Shown one piece after another: positions 41,337 through 49,692 of a stretch of 64,000 nucleotides of DNA. The DNA lies in contig URRR01000006.1 of NCBI GenBank assembly GCA_900550365.1, forward strand, positions 49,103 to 113,102. The letters run 5' to 3'. This DNA comes from an uncultured Prevotella sp. (GTDB taxonomy: Bacteria; Bacteroidota; Bacteroidia; Bacteroidales; Bacteroidaceae). Positions within the stretch are counted from its first letter, which is position 1, and each line of letters begins with the position of its first letter. The notes beneath the pieces were generated by a model that saw nothing but the letters and a program-made list of their open reading frames with translations, was not told the DNA's origin and made no database searches. A program made the position numbers and the translations under genes.

Positions 41337-41927
41337 TCAGCAATCGGTCATCTCACGGTATAGCCCATGTGAGCGTATGAACTCGGCCACGCGCGGCGGC
41401 ACGAGGCTGTCAAACGGCTTGCCGGCGGCTATCAGCCGGCGTACCTCCGTGCTGCTGCCGGGCACTAATCCCGTGTCTGCCATGGTGACGCCGACCGGTA
41501 GTTGTTCCGTATTGAGCGGTGTTCCCTCACGAGGATAAACCACTACTGGATAGTTGGCGATAATATCTTTTGCGGCATACCACTCGTCAAAGCGGGCCCA
41601 GTTGTCGGCACCTATAAGCAAAGTGAAGCTGCGGTCAGGGTAGTCATGGCTCATCGACTGCAACGTATGCCACATGTATGACGGCCGGGGCAGGCTGAAC
41701 TCATAGTCAGAGGCTGTAAGCCGCGGTTCGTCAGCAAGCGCGAGACGTACCATCTCGAGCCTGATTCTGTCGTCAAGCAGGTGCATGGAGCGTTTAAAGG
41801 GATTCTGCGGTGACACTACGAACCATACCTCGTCGAGCCGGGTGAGGCTGAGCAGTCGGCGTGCCAGCTCTACATGTCCGTTGTGTATGGGATTAAACGT
41901 TCCGCCGAAGATACCTGTTGAGAGCAT
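41337..41927 (-). CDS. nadD: Nicotinate mononucleotide adenylyltransferase
   Basis: 196 residues. The nucleotidyltransferase motif GIFGGTFNPIHNGH (His15, His18) and the C-terminal SSTEVRRLIAAGK, an ISSTxxR-type signature, are intact. It adenylates nicotinate mononucleotide to deamido-NAD. It is the last gene of the yicC-gmk-nadD unit, separated from gmk by a terminator-like hairpin, so its expression may be lower than that of gmk. Confidence 0.95.
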   Translation of the reverse strand: MLSTGIFGGTFNPIHNGHVELARRLLSLTRLDEVWFVVSPQNPFKRSMHLLDDRIRLEMVRLALADEPRLTASDYEFSLPRPSYMWHTLQSMSHDYPDRSFTLLIGADNWARFDEWYAAKDIIANYPVVVYPREGTPLNTEQLPVGVTMADTGLVPGSSTEVRRLIAAGKPFDSLVPPRVAEFIRSHGLYREMTDC

Positions 41928-41946
41928 GAGAAAGATGATTTTAAAA

Positions 41947-41974
41947 GTTAAGGAGCGGTTACACGCTCCTTAAC
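41947..41974 (-). terminator. Hairpin between gmk and nadD
   Basis: A perfect 11-bp stem pairs GTTAAGGAGCG (41947-41957) with CGCTCCTTAAC (41964-41974) around six bases. On the minus strand TTTTAAAAT follows. It fits an intrinsic terminator after gmk, or a partial attenuator ahead of nadD. Confidence 0.65.
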
Positions 41975-41984
41975 ATGATAATGG

Positions 41985-42557
41985 TTAATCCTCTGAGATA
42001 AATCTGTTGACGGCTTCGTAAGCCTCATGTACGGCACGTTCAAGGTCGTCGTTGACTATCACACAGTCGAACTTGCCGGCGAAAGTCAGTTCAAATGAGG
42101 CGCGGGCAAGGCGGTCTTCAATCACTTCGGGTGCGTCAGTGCCGCGTCCCTCGAGGCGTCGGCGCAGCTCGTCTATCGACGGCGGCTGGATAAATATGCT
42201 CAAGGCACGGCCGCCGTAATACTTCTTTATGTTGCATCCACCCTTTACGTCGACGTCGAGCACTACGTTCTCGCCCTTATTGAGCTGGTTCTCGACCTGG
42301 CTTTTCAGTGTTCCGTAATATCTGTCCTTGTACACCTCCTCGTATTCCAAGAACTCGCCAGCCTCAATACGGCGGCGGAATTCATCGGGAGTTACGAAGA
42401 AATACTCCACTCCGTCGCGCTCGGTGCCGCGCGGCGGGCGGCTTGTGCATGATATGCTGAAAGCCATGTTAAGCTCTTTATGCGCCATAAGGCGGCTGAT
42501 AACAGTGCTTTTGCCGCTGCCGCTGGGTGCTGAGAAGATAATTATTTTTCCTGGCAT
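41985..42557 (-). CDS. gmk: Guanylate kinase
   Basis: 190 residues. The P-loop is SAPSGSGKST, followed by ISCTSRPPRGTERDGVEYFF for GMP binding. LDVDVKGGCNIKKYYG and FIQPPSIDELRRRLEGRGTD are as in the family. It converts GMP to GDP. It is downstream of yicC with 20 nt between them, as in many bacteria. Confidence 0.96.
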   Translation of the reverse strand: MPGKIIIFSAPSGSGKSTVISRLMAHKELNMAFSISCTSRPPRGTERDGVEYFFVTPDEFRRRIEAGEFLEYEEVYKDRYYGTLKSQVENQLNKGENVVLDVDVKGGCNIKKYYGGRALSIFIQPPSIDELRRRLEGRGTDAPEVIEDRLARASFELTFAGKFDCVIVNDDLERAVHEAYEAVNRFISED

Positions 42558-42577
42558 GACAGTAAGTTTATGGATGA

Positions 42578-43453
42578 TTACAATACGTTAAGCACCTGCT
42601 CCTTAATCTGCTCAAGTTCGTCTTTCATCTTTACCACGATGTTCTGCATCTCGGCATTGTTGCTCTTGCTGCCCGTGGTGTTGATCTCGCGTCCCATCTC
42701 CTGCGCTATGAAGCCGAGCTTCTTGCCCTGGGCCGTGCCCTCGTCCATGGTCTCGCGGAAGTATTTCAGGTGGTTGGCGAGGCGCTGTTTCTCCTCGTTG
42801 ATGTCCAGTTTCTCGATATAATATATCAGCTCCTGCTCCAGACGGTTCTTGTCATACTCAATTTCGGGTATGCTCTTGAGGCCTTCAATGATGCGTGCGC
42901 GTATCTTCTCGACGCGTGATTTCTCATAAGTCTCTATCGAGGCGAGCAGTTTTGTGATGTTGTCAAGCTTTTCTCTGAACTTCTTGTAAAGGGCTGCGCC
43001 CTCCTGGTCACGGAACGCCGTGAGGCCTTCAAGCGCTTCGTTTATGCCCTGGCTGACCGCTGCCCATTCGTCATCGCCAAGTTCCTCGACGTCAGTCTTG
43101 GTCATTACGTCAGGCATGCGCAGCAAAGTGGCGAACCAGTCCTGAGGCTCAGGAATGCCGGTGGATTCAGATATTGCCTTTATCTGGCGGTAATAATTCT
43201 CGATAAGGGCACTGTTTATCGGCGTGGCATCGGCCGCAGCGTCCTTCTCAATCCAAATGGAAAAGTCAATTTTGCCGCGTTTCAGAACTCCTGAAACTGT
43301 CTGGCGTATTTCCATTTCTTTCTCACGATATAGTGGGGCGATGCGTGTTGACAGGTCTAAGGCCTTGCTGTTCAGTGACTTGATTTCAACGTGAATCTTC
43401 TTTTCATTAAAAGTTACGACTGACTTGCCGTAACCGGTCATCGATTGTATCAT
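42578..43453 (-). CDS. YicC-family endoribonuclease-like protein
   Basis: 291 residues from ATG at 43451-43453 (MIQSMTGYGKSVVTFNEKKI); a start nine codons further upstream at 43480 would be within the -7 box of its promoter. The family mark SMTGYGKS is at the N-terminus. The C-terminal domain (YYIEKLDINEEKQRLANHLK YFRETMD, GKKLGFIAQEMGREINTTGS) is the conserved DUF1732 part. Members are described as RNases, and E. coli YicC acts on RyhB. A role in stationary phase or RNA decay is an inference. First gene of yicC-gmk-nadD. Confidence 0.9.
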   Translation of the reverse strand: MIQSMTGYGKSVVTFNEKKIHVEIKSLNSKALDLSTRIAPLYREKEMEIRQTVSGVLKRGKIDFSIWIEKDAAADATPINSALIENYYRQIKAISESTGIPEPQDWFATLLRMPDVMTKTDVEELGDDEWAAVSQGINEALEGLTAFRDQEGAALYKKFREKLDNITKLLASIETYEKSRVEKIRARIIEGLKSIPEIEYDKNRLEQELIYYIEKLDINEEKQRLANHLKYFRETMDEGTAQGKKLGFIAQEMGREINTTGSKSNNAEMQNIVVKMKDELEQIKEQVLNVL

Positions 43454-43477
43454 AGCACTTTTGTAGTTAAATTTCTG

Positions 43478-43515
43478 CAAAAGTACATATTTCTTAGGAA
43501 AAAAGCGTATTTTTG
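43478..43515. promoter_or_regulatory. Divergent -7 boxes between yicC and tsaB
   Basis: On the minus strand TACTTTTG occupies 43478-43485, 24 nt before the yicC start. On the plus strand TATTTTTG occupies 43508-43515, 28 nt before the tsaB start at 43544. Neither has a clear -33 TTTG, so they are identified by the -7 form and position only. Confidence 0.5.
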
Positions 43516-43543
43516 CATGTTATTTAAAAAGTTATTTCCATTT

Positions 43544-44233
43544 ATGCCGTGCATTTTAAACATTGAGACAAGCACAGACGTGTGTTCGGTTGCCGTAAGC
43601 CGTGACGGCGCGTGCATCTTTAACCGTGAGGACCATAGCGGTCCTAATCATGCTGTAAAGCTCGGAGTATTCGTTGACGAAGCATTATCATATATCGATA
43701 ACCGCTCAATTCCGCTTGACGCGGTGGCCGTAAGCTGCGGCCCCGGTTCGTACACCGGTCTGCGGATAGGCGTGTCGATGGCCAAGGGCATATGCTACGG
43801 ACGTGGCGTAAAGCTCGTTGCCGTGCCGACGCTTGAGCTGCTCGCCGTGCCTGTGCTGCTTGAGCATGATGTCGAGGAAGGGGCTCTGCTGTGCCCGATG
43901 CTCGACGCACGCCGCATGGAGGTGTATGCGGGAGTTTATGACCGGGCGCTGAATGAGGTGAGACCGGTGCAGGCTGATGTGGTGGATGCCGGTACATATA
44001 AGGAGTATCTTGATAAAGGGGAGGTGTACTTCTTCGGTAACGGGGCTTGCAAATGCATCGACGCCATAGACAACGGCAATGCCAGACTGATAAAAGGCAT
44101 CAAGCCATTGGCCTGCAACATGTTCCCTCTGGCCGAGAAGCGCATGGCCCAAGACCGGTTTGAGGACGTGGCTTATTTCGTGCCGTTCTATCTGAAAGAC
44201 TTTGTAGCAAAGACTCCGAAGAAACTTTTATAA
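43544..44233 (+). CDS. tsaB: tRNA t6A biosynthesis protein TsaB
   Basis: 229 residues from ATG at 43544 (MPCILNIETSTDVCSVAVSR). Motifs AVSCGPGSYTGLRIGVSMAK GICY are typical of TsaB, and there is no metal-binding HxxxH as in TsaD. TsaB works with TsaD and TsaE to add threonylcarbamoyl to A37 of ANN-decoding tRNAs. Upstream ATGs at 43445 and 43517 precede or overlap the promoter box and are unlikely. First gene of the tsaB-DUF4290-murA-rimM-dxr-rseP row. Confidence 0.93.
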   Translation: MPCILNIETSTDVCSVAVSRDGACIFNREDHSGPNHAVKLGVFVDEALSYIDNRSIPLDAVAVSCGPGSYTGLRIGVSMAKGICYGRGVKLVAVPTLELLAVPVLLEHDVEEGALLCPMLDARRMEVYAGVYDRALNEVRPVQADVVDAGTYKEYLDKGEVYFFGNGACKCIDAIDNGNARLIKGIKPLACNMFPLAEKRMAQDRFEDVAYFVPFYLKDFVAKTPKKLL

Positions 44234-44305
44234 TCATTTTTGCCGGCTTGACTTCAGCCGCATGATACCTCTGCAACATTATATGAATATCAATAATAAA
44301 AATAA

Positions 44306-44902
44306 ATGAACATCGCAGGATTAGACTATAACACCCAACGGGAGAAACTCATATTGCCGGAATACGGCCGTGAAGTGCAGAAAATGGTAGACTATGCCAT
44401 TACGCTCGAAAGCAAAGAAGAGCGTCAACGCTGTGCCGAGACCATTATCGGCATCATGGAGCGCATGTTTCCGCAGTCACAGGAGAACATTGATTATGAA
44501 CAGAAGCTGTGGGACCATCTCGCAATAATGAGCAACTTTAAGTTGGATATTGACTATCCCGTAGACATAAATGAGGCTAAAAGCATATTGAAAAAGCCTC
44601 AGCCGATGAACTATCCGAAACAGAAAAACCCCGTAAAACACTACGGGAGCATGATGTATGAATTGTTCGGAAAGCTGAAGGAAATGGAGCCAGGCCCCGA
44701 ACGCGACGAGCTTACGAGGCTTACTGCCAACCAGATGAAGCGCAACCTGATACAATGGAGCCACGGCTCAAGCGACGACGAGAAGATAGCATCTGACCTG
44801 GCGCGGTTTACCGACGGCAAGATACAGCTTGACCTTGACACCTTCAAGTTTAACATAGGCAACATGAAGGAGCCTGGAGAGAAGCGCCGCAAGAGACGTT
44901 AA
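44306..44902 (+). CDS. DUF4290 domain-containing protein
   Basis: 198 residues. The whole chain is predicted mainly helical: GLDYNTQREKLILPEYGREV, TIIGIMERMFPQSQENIDYE, LWDHLAIMSNFKLDIDYPVD. It has a basic C-terminal end (GEKRRKRR). This is a Bacteroidetes-specific family of unknown function that is usually next to murA, as here. There is no signal peptide, so it is cytoplasmic. The position suggests a link with wall synthesis, but that is only an inference from neighbours. Confidence 0.85.
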   Translation: MNIAGLDYNTQREKLILPEYGREVQKMVDYAITLESKEERQRCAETIIGIMERMFPQSQENIDYEQKLWDHLAIMSNFKLDIDYPVDINEAKSILKKPQPMNYPKQKNPVKHYGSMMYELFGKLKEMEPGPERDELTRLTANQMKRNLIQWSHGSSDDEKIASDLARFTDGKIQLDLDTFKFNIGNMKEPGEKRRKRR

Positions 44903-44939
44903 TGCCCTGACGACACTTTAACCGACAAATCATCTGCTC

Positions 44940-46247
44940 ATGGAATCATTCATAATAGAGGGAGGACATCCGCTAAGCGGCACCATAACGCCGCAGGGTG
45001 CTAAGAATGAAGCTCTTGAAGTAATATGCGCGTCATTGCTCACGTCTGACGAAGTGAGGATAAGCAACGTGCCCGACATACTTGACGTAAACAACCTTAT
45101 ACAGCTTCTCACTGACATCGGAGTCAGTGTAAAGCGTATCGGTAAGAACGAATACTCCTTCAAGGCGGGACGTGTGAATCTTGATTATCTTGAAAGTGAC
45201 GAGTTTATACGCAAGTGCTCATCGCTCAGAGGCAGTGTGCTGATGATAGGACCGCTGCTCTCACGCTTCGGCAAAGCTGTCGTCGCAAAGCCCGGAGGAG
45301 ATAAGATAGGCCGCCGGAGGATGGACACTCATTTCCTCGGTTTCAAGCATCTCGGTGCCAAGTTCTCACATAATGACGAGCGAGGAACATTTGAAATAGA
45401 CGGAAGTAACCTTAACGGTTGCTATATGTTGCTTGACGAGGCCTCGGTAACGGGCACGGCCAACATCATCATGGCTGCCGTATTGACCAGGGGTACGACG
45501 ACTATCTATAACGCGGCATGCGAACCTTATATACAGCAACTGTGCCACCTGCTTAACCGCATGGGGGCCCGCATAAGCGGCATTGCCTCCAACCTGCTCA
45601 CCATAGTGGGCGTAGAGAGCCTTCACGGAGCGCGGCATACCATTCTGCCGGACATGATTGAGGTAGGCTCGTTTATCGGAATGGCCGCAATGGTAGGCAA
45701 CGGAATACGCATAAAAGATGTTTCGGTGCGTAATCTCGGCATTATTCCTGAGGCGTTCAGGCGTCTCGGAGTGAAGATAAGCATAGAACATGACGACCTT
45801 GTCATCCCCCATATGGACCATTACGAGATAGAGTCGTTCATCGACGGTTCGATAATGACACTGGCTGACGCGCCGTGGCCGGGGCTTACCCCTGACCTTC
45901 TGTCGGTGCTTCTTGTCGTAGCAACGCAGGCAAGAGGCAGCGTATTGTTCCACCAGAAGATGTTTGAGAGCCGCCTGTTCTTCGTTGACAAGCTCATCGA
46001 CATGGGCGCACAGATAATCCTCTGTGACCCTCACAGGGCCGTGGTGGTAGGCCATGACCATAAGGTAAGGCTGCGTGCAGGGCGCATGACAAGCCCCGAT
46101 ATCCGTGCAGGAATAGCCCTCCTGATAGCCGCTTTGAGTGCCAACGGCACCAGCCGGATAGACAATATAGCCCAGATAGACCGTGGTTACGAGGATATCG
46201 AGGCCCGCCTCAATGCGCTCGGGGCACATATTAAACGTATTAAATAA
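44940..46247 (+). CDS. murA: UDP-N-acetylglucosamine 1-carboxyvinyltransferase
   Basis: 435 residues. The substrate motif PQGAKNEALEVI near residue 22 and the two inverse alpha/beta domains are typical. In the PEP-binding loop, KPGGDKIGRRRMD has Asp121 at the position of the usual catalytic Cys115 that fosfomycin alkylates. Enzymes with Asp remain active and are insensitive to fosfomycin. It makes the first committed step of peptidoglycan synthesis. It lies 37 nt after the DUF4290 gene and before rimM. Confidence 0.96.
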   Translation: MESFIIEGGHPLSGTITPQGAKNEALEVICASLLTSDEVRISNVPDILDVNNLIQLLTDIGVSVKRIGKNEYSFKAGRVNLDYLESDEFIRKCSSLRGSVLMIGPLLSRFGKAVVAKPGGDKIGRRRMDTHFLGFKHLGAKFSHNDERGTFEIDGSNLNGCYMLLDEASVTGTANIIMAAVLTRGTTTIYNAACEPYIQQLCHLLNRMGARISGIASNLLTIVGVESLHGARHTILPDMIEVGSFIGMAAMVGNGIRIKDVSVRNLGIIPEAFRRLGVKISIEHDDLVIPHMDHYEIESFIDGSIMTLADAPWPGLTPDLLSVLLVVATQARGSVLFHQKMFESRLFFVDKLIDMGAQIILCDPHRAVVVGHDHKVRLRAGRMTSPDIRAGIALLIAALSANGTSRIDNIAQIDRGYEDIEARLNALGAHIKRIK

Positions 46248-46263
46248 GTCAAGATACTGATAA

Positions 46264-46791
46264 ATGATAAGACCCGAAGAGGTATATAAAATAGGAAAGA
46301 TAGGCAAACCGCACGGAGTGAAGGGTGAAGTTACCTTCATGTTTACCGACGATGTGTTCGACCGCGTCGATGCCGACTATCTTGTTCTTATGATTGACGG
46401 CATACTTGTGCCGTTCTTTTTCGAGGAATACAGGTTCAAGAGCGGTGAGACTGCCTTGGTGAAGTTCTGCGATGTTGACGACAAAGAGACCGCGCGGGAG
46501 CTTACGGGGTGTGATGTGTTCTTTCCGAAGAAACTTTCTGACCGGAGTGAAGACGAGCTAACGTGGGACGAGCTGGTGGGTTTCAGTATCTTGGATGAAA
46601 ATAACAACGACTTGATTATCGGCGTAATCGCATACGTTGACGACGCTACTGACAACGTGCTTTTCAGTGTAAAGACACCTGACGGAGGCGAAGTGCTTGT
46701 GCCGGCGGCTGACGAACTGATAGCCAGAGTTGACGCCGGAAAGCGTGAAATACGCATGAAGCTGCCCGAAGGACTGCTCGACATGGGCTGA
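46264..46791 (+). CDS. rimM: Ribosome maturation factor RimM
   Basis: 175 residues. The N-terminal domain opens with IGKIGKPHGVKGEVTFMFTD, and the PRC-barrel domain carries LVGFSILDENNN, GVIAYVDDATDNVLFSVKTP and REIRMKLPEGLLDM. It helps assemble the head of the 30S subunit. It follows murA with a 16-nt gap. Length is normal. Confidence 0.95.
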   Translation: MIRPEEVYKIGKIGKPHGVKGEVTFMFTDDVFDRVDADYLVLMIDGILVPFFFEEYRFKSGETALVKFCDVDDKETARELTGCDVFFPKKLSDRSEDELTWDELVGFSILDENNNDLIIGVIAYVDDATDNVLFSVKTPDGGEVLVPAADELIARVDAGKREIRMKLPEGLLDMG

Positions 46792-46835
46792 AAACGGTAT
46801 GCGCTACATAATGAAACGTGCTCAACACTAAATAT

Positions 46836-47996
46836 ATGAAGAAACAGATTGCCATTCTTGGTTCGACAGGCTCTATCGGAACGCAGGCCCTTGACGTTAT
46901 AGAAGAGCATCCCGACCTGTACGAAGTGTACTGTCTGACGGCAAATAATAAGGTAAACGAACTGGCCGCACAGGCCCGGAAGTTCAATCCCGCGGCCGTG
47001 GTGATAGCCAATGAGGACAAATATGATGAGCTGAGAAGCTTGCTCAGCGACCTTCCCGATATAAAAGTTTATGCAGGAAAACGTGCCATTGACGAGATTG
47101 TTGAGGCCGACCCGATAGACATGGTGCTTACGGCCATGGTGGGTTTTGCCGGGCTCAGCCCTACAATCCACGCAATAAAGGCGCATAAGAAGATATGTCT
47201 TGCCAACAAGGAGACACTTGTTGTGGCCGGAGAGCTGATATGCCGCCTTGCCGCTGAATACCGTTCACCTATTATTCCGGTAGACAGTGAGCATTCGGCG
47301 ATATTCCAAAGCCTGATGGGGGAGGGTGACAACGAGATAGAGAAGCTGCTTCTCACCGCTTCAGGAGGTCCGTTCCGCAACTTTACAAAGGAACAGCTTG
47401 CCGGCGTTACAAAAGCCGACGCCCTGAAACATCCCACCTGGACAATGGGCGCGAAGATTACAATAGACAGCGCTACGATGATGAACAAGGGCTTTGAAGT
47501 GATTGAGGCCAAGTGGCTTTTCGGCGTTCCGGCCGACAAAATACAGGTTCTTGTACATCCTCAAAGCATCGTTCACAGCGCCGTGCAGTTCTGCGACGGT
47601 GCCGTGAAGGCACAACTCGGCGTTCCGGACATGCGGCTCCCCATCCAGTTCGCTTTCTCCTACCCCGACCGTCTGCCGCATAAGGGCGAGCGTCTTGACC
47701 TGTTCAGGCATCCGCTTGAGTTCTTCGAGCCCGACATGGAGAAGTTCCGCTGCCTGGCGTTGGCCTTCGAGGCAATCAGAAAAGGCGGCAACATGCCCTG
47801 CATAGTCAATGCCGCCAACGAGGTGGTTAACCGTGGATTCCTTGAAGACCGCTGCTCGTTCATGCAGATGAGCGACGTCATCGAGAAAACAATGAACCGT
47901 GTGGCGTTCAGCGACAAGCCGGACTACGACACTTACGTGGCCACCGACGCCGAGGCAAGACGCGTGGCGATAGAGATGCTAGGTGTGAAAAATTAA
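46836..47996 (+). CDS. dxr: 1-deoxy-D-xylulose-5-phosphate reductoisomerase
   Basis: 386 residues from ATG at 46836 (MKKQIAILGSTGSIGTQALD), which opens with the NADPH-binding motif; the ATG six codons earlier would add MLNTKY. Metal and substrate segments ALVNKE-like LANKETLVVAGELI, PVDSEHSAIFQSL, LTASGGPFRNFTKEQ and MNKGFEVIEAKWLF are present. It commits carbon to the MEP pathway and is the fosmidomycin target. The last codons (GTG AAA AAT TAA) merge with a heptad repeat starting at about 47980. Confidence 0.96.
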   Translation: MKKQIAILGSTGSIGTQALDVIEEHPDLYEVYCLTANNKVNELAAQARKFNPAAVVIANEDKYDELRSLLSDLPDIKVYAGKRAIDEIVEADPIDMVLTAMVGFAGLSPTIHAIKAHKKICLANKETLVVAGELICRLAAEYRSPIIPVDSEHSAIFQSLMGEGDNEIEKLLLTASGGPFRNFTKEQLAGVTKADALKHPTWTMGAKITIDSATMMNKGFEVIEAKWLFGVPADKIQVLVHPQSIVHSAVQFCDGAVKAQLGVPDMRLPIQFAFSYPDRLPHKGERLDLFRHPLEFFEPDMEKFRCLALAFEAIRKGGNMPCIVNAANEVVNRGFLEDRCSFMQMSDVIEKTMNRVAFSDKPDYDTYVATDAEARRVAIEMLGVKN

Positions 47997-48045
47997 AGGT
48001 GAAGAGTGAAAAATTAAGAGTGAAGAGTTAAGAAATAATCAAATC
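47980..48045. repeat. Half of a heptad repeat at the dxr 3' end
   Basis: GTGAAAAATTAAAGGTGAAG and AGTGAAAAATTAAGAGTGAA GAGTTAAG show the GAGTGAA/GAGTTAA 7-bp units. The first unit holds the dxr stop codon. No matching inverted arm is visible before rseP, so this is a one-armed or eroded member. Confidence 0.65.
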
Positions 48046-48139
48046 ATTTAGTATAATCATCAATTTCGCGGAAGCTGTCAAGCAAGGTGATTTGTCTTGT
48101 CTGACCGTTTGTCCGCAATTTATCAACTAAAGAAAAGAC

Positions 48140-49519
48140 ATGGAAGAATTTTTGATAAGACTGCTCCAGTTTATGCTGGCAATCTCAATTCTCGTGCTGC
48201 TTCATGAGGGCGGCCACTTCTTTTTCGCAAAACTTTTCGGCGTAAGGGTCGAGAAGTTTTATTTATTCTTTGACCCCTGGTTTCATCTTTTCGAGTTTAA
48301 GCCGAAGAAAAGCGATACCACTTACGGTATAGGCTGGCTCCCGTTGGGCGGCTACTGTAAGATTTCGGGCATGATAGACGAGTCGTTCGACACCGAGCAG
48401 ATGAAGAAACCGGCCCAGCCTTGGGAGTTCCGGTCTAAGCCTGCATGGCAACGCCTGCTCATAATGGTGGGCGGCGTGCTGGTAAACTTCCTGCTCGCGC
48501 TGTTCATTTACGCAATGGTGCTCTTCACGTGGGGCGACTCTTATTATTCGCTCAAGGACATGACGTACGGCATGAAGTTCAACGACGCGGCCAAGGAGAT
48601 AGGTTTCCGTGACGGCGACATACTGCTGCATACTGACGAAAAGACCTTTACTAAGTTTGATGTCGACATGTACCGTTACATTGCCAACGCCTCCTCTGTA
48701 ACCGTTTTGCGTCAGGGTAAGGAGGTAACGGTGAACCTTCCCGAGGATATGAGCCTTCTCGAGATGCTCAAGGCCGACCCTGTGTTTGTCCGTCCGTTCA
48801 TCCCTGCCGATGTCGACAGCGTGCTGGCAGGCTCTCCGGCGATGAAAGCCGGTATGCGGAAGGGCGACAAACTGCTGGCAATCAACGGCAAGAGCATCGA
48901 CTCATGGAACGAGTTTGACGAGCAGATAGGCCGCATGAACGACGTGCTTGCTGCCGCAACTACTCCTGCCGACAGCCTTAAGGCGCGCACTACGACGGTC
49001 GTTTTTGCCCACAAGGACAACCTTGCGCAGAAGGATACGGCGCAGGTGGTACTCAATGCTGACCTTACTCTCGGCGTAGGCCGCAGTTATCTCGGCGATT
49101 ATTACAAGCCCGTAAAACTTGAATACGGCTTCTTTGAGAGTTTCCCGGCCGGCGTGGTGTACGGTGTTAACGTGCTCCGTGGCTACGTTGACGACATGAA
49201 ATACGTGTTCACTGCCGACGGAGCGAAGTCGCTCGGAGGCTTCGGTGCAATCGGAAGTCTGTTCCCCGCGACGTGGAACTGGATGCTGTTCTGGCGCATG
49301 ACGGCGTTCCTGAGCATAATCCTTGCGTTCATGAACATACTGCCTATCCCTGCTTTGGACGGCGGTCACGTGCTTTTCCTTCTATATGAGATGATTACAC
49401 GCCGCAAACCGAGCGAGAGTTTCCTTATCAAGGCTGAATATGTCGGCTTCGGAATACTTATCCTCCTTATGTTGGTCGCTAACATGAACGACATCCTCAG
49501 ATGGCTGGGGTATATGTGA
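48140..49519 (+). CDS. rseP: Site-2 intramembrane metalloprotease RseP
   Basis: 459 residues. The zinc motif is His22-Glu23-GG-His26 (LLHEGGHFFFAKLFGVRV) in the first membrane segment. A PDZ domain follows (LAGSPAMKAGMRKGDKLLAI NG). The second metal ligand motif is NILPIPALDGGHVLFLLYE. Four membrane segments. RseP cleaves membrane-bound anti-sigma factors and signal peptide remnants. Last gene of the row; terminated by a long palindrome shared with the convergent gene. Confidence 0.95.
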   Translation: MEEFLIRLLQFMLAISILVLLHEGGHFFFAKLFGVRVEKFYLFFDPWFHLFEFKPKKSDTTYGIGWLPLGGYCKISGMIDESFDTEQMKKPAQPWEFRSKPAWQRLLIMVGGVLVNFLLALFIYAMVLFTWGDSYYSLKDMTYGMKFNDAAKEIGFRDGDILLHTDEKTFTKFDVDMYRYIANASSVTVLRQGKEVTVNLPEDMSLLEMLKADPVFVRPFIPADVDSVLAGSPAMKAGMRKGDKLLAINGKSIDSWNEFDEQIGRMNDVLAAATTPADSLKARTTTVVFAHKDNLAQKDTAQVVLNADLTLGVGRSYLGDYYKPVKLEYGFFESFPAGVVYGVNVLRGYVDDMKYVFTADGAKSLGGFGAIGSLFPATWNWMLFWRMTAFLSIILAFMNILPIPALDGGHVLFLLYEMITRRKPSESFLIKAEYVGFGILILLMLVANMNDILRWLGYM

Positions 49520-49523
49520 TTTT

Positions 49524-49692
49524 TAGTAGTTAAAGTAGTTAGAAGGAGTTATTGCTCGCTGCGCTCGCTTAGTAGTTAGAGTCATATGCTTTGCAGGTTA
49601 TACCTTTTACGCAAGCAACAGGACTATTGACATTTAACTACTAAGCGAGCGCAGCGAGCGATAACTCCTTCTGACTACCTATAACTACTAAT
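49524..49692. repeat. Long palindrome between convergent rseP and an unknown gene
   Basis: Left arm: AGTAGTTAAAGTAGTTAGAA GGAGTTATTGCTCGCTGCGC TCGCTTAGTAGTTAGAGTCA TATGCTTTGC. Right arm: CATTTAACTACTAAGCGAGC GCAGCGAGCGATAACTCCTT CTGACTACC. The arms match over about 45 bp. The right arm overlaps the stop codon of the 49688 gene. Placed to act as a bidirectional terminator, though no long T tract is present. Confidence 0.8.

Noticed and set aside
45366..46340. 324-codon minus-strand frame opposite murA
   Set aside because: Antisense to a clear MurA; no supporting motif.
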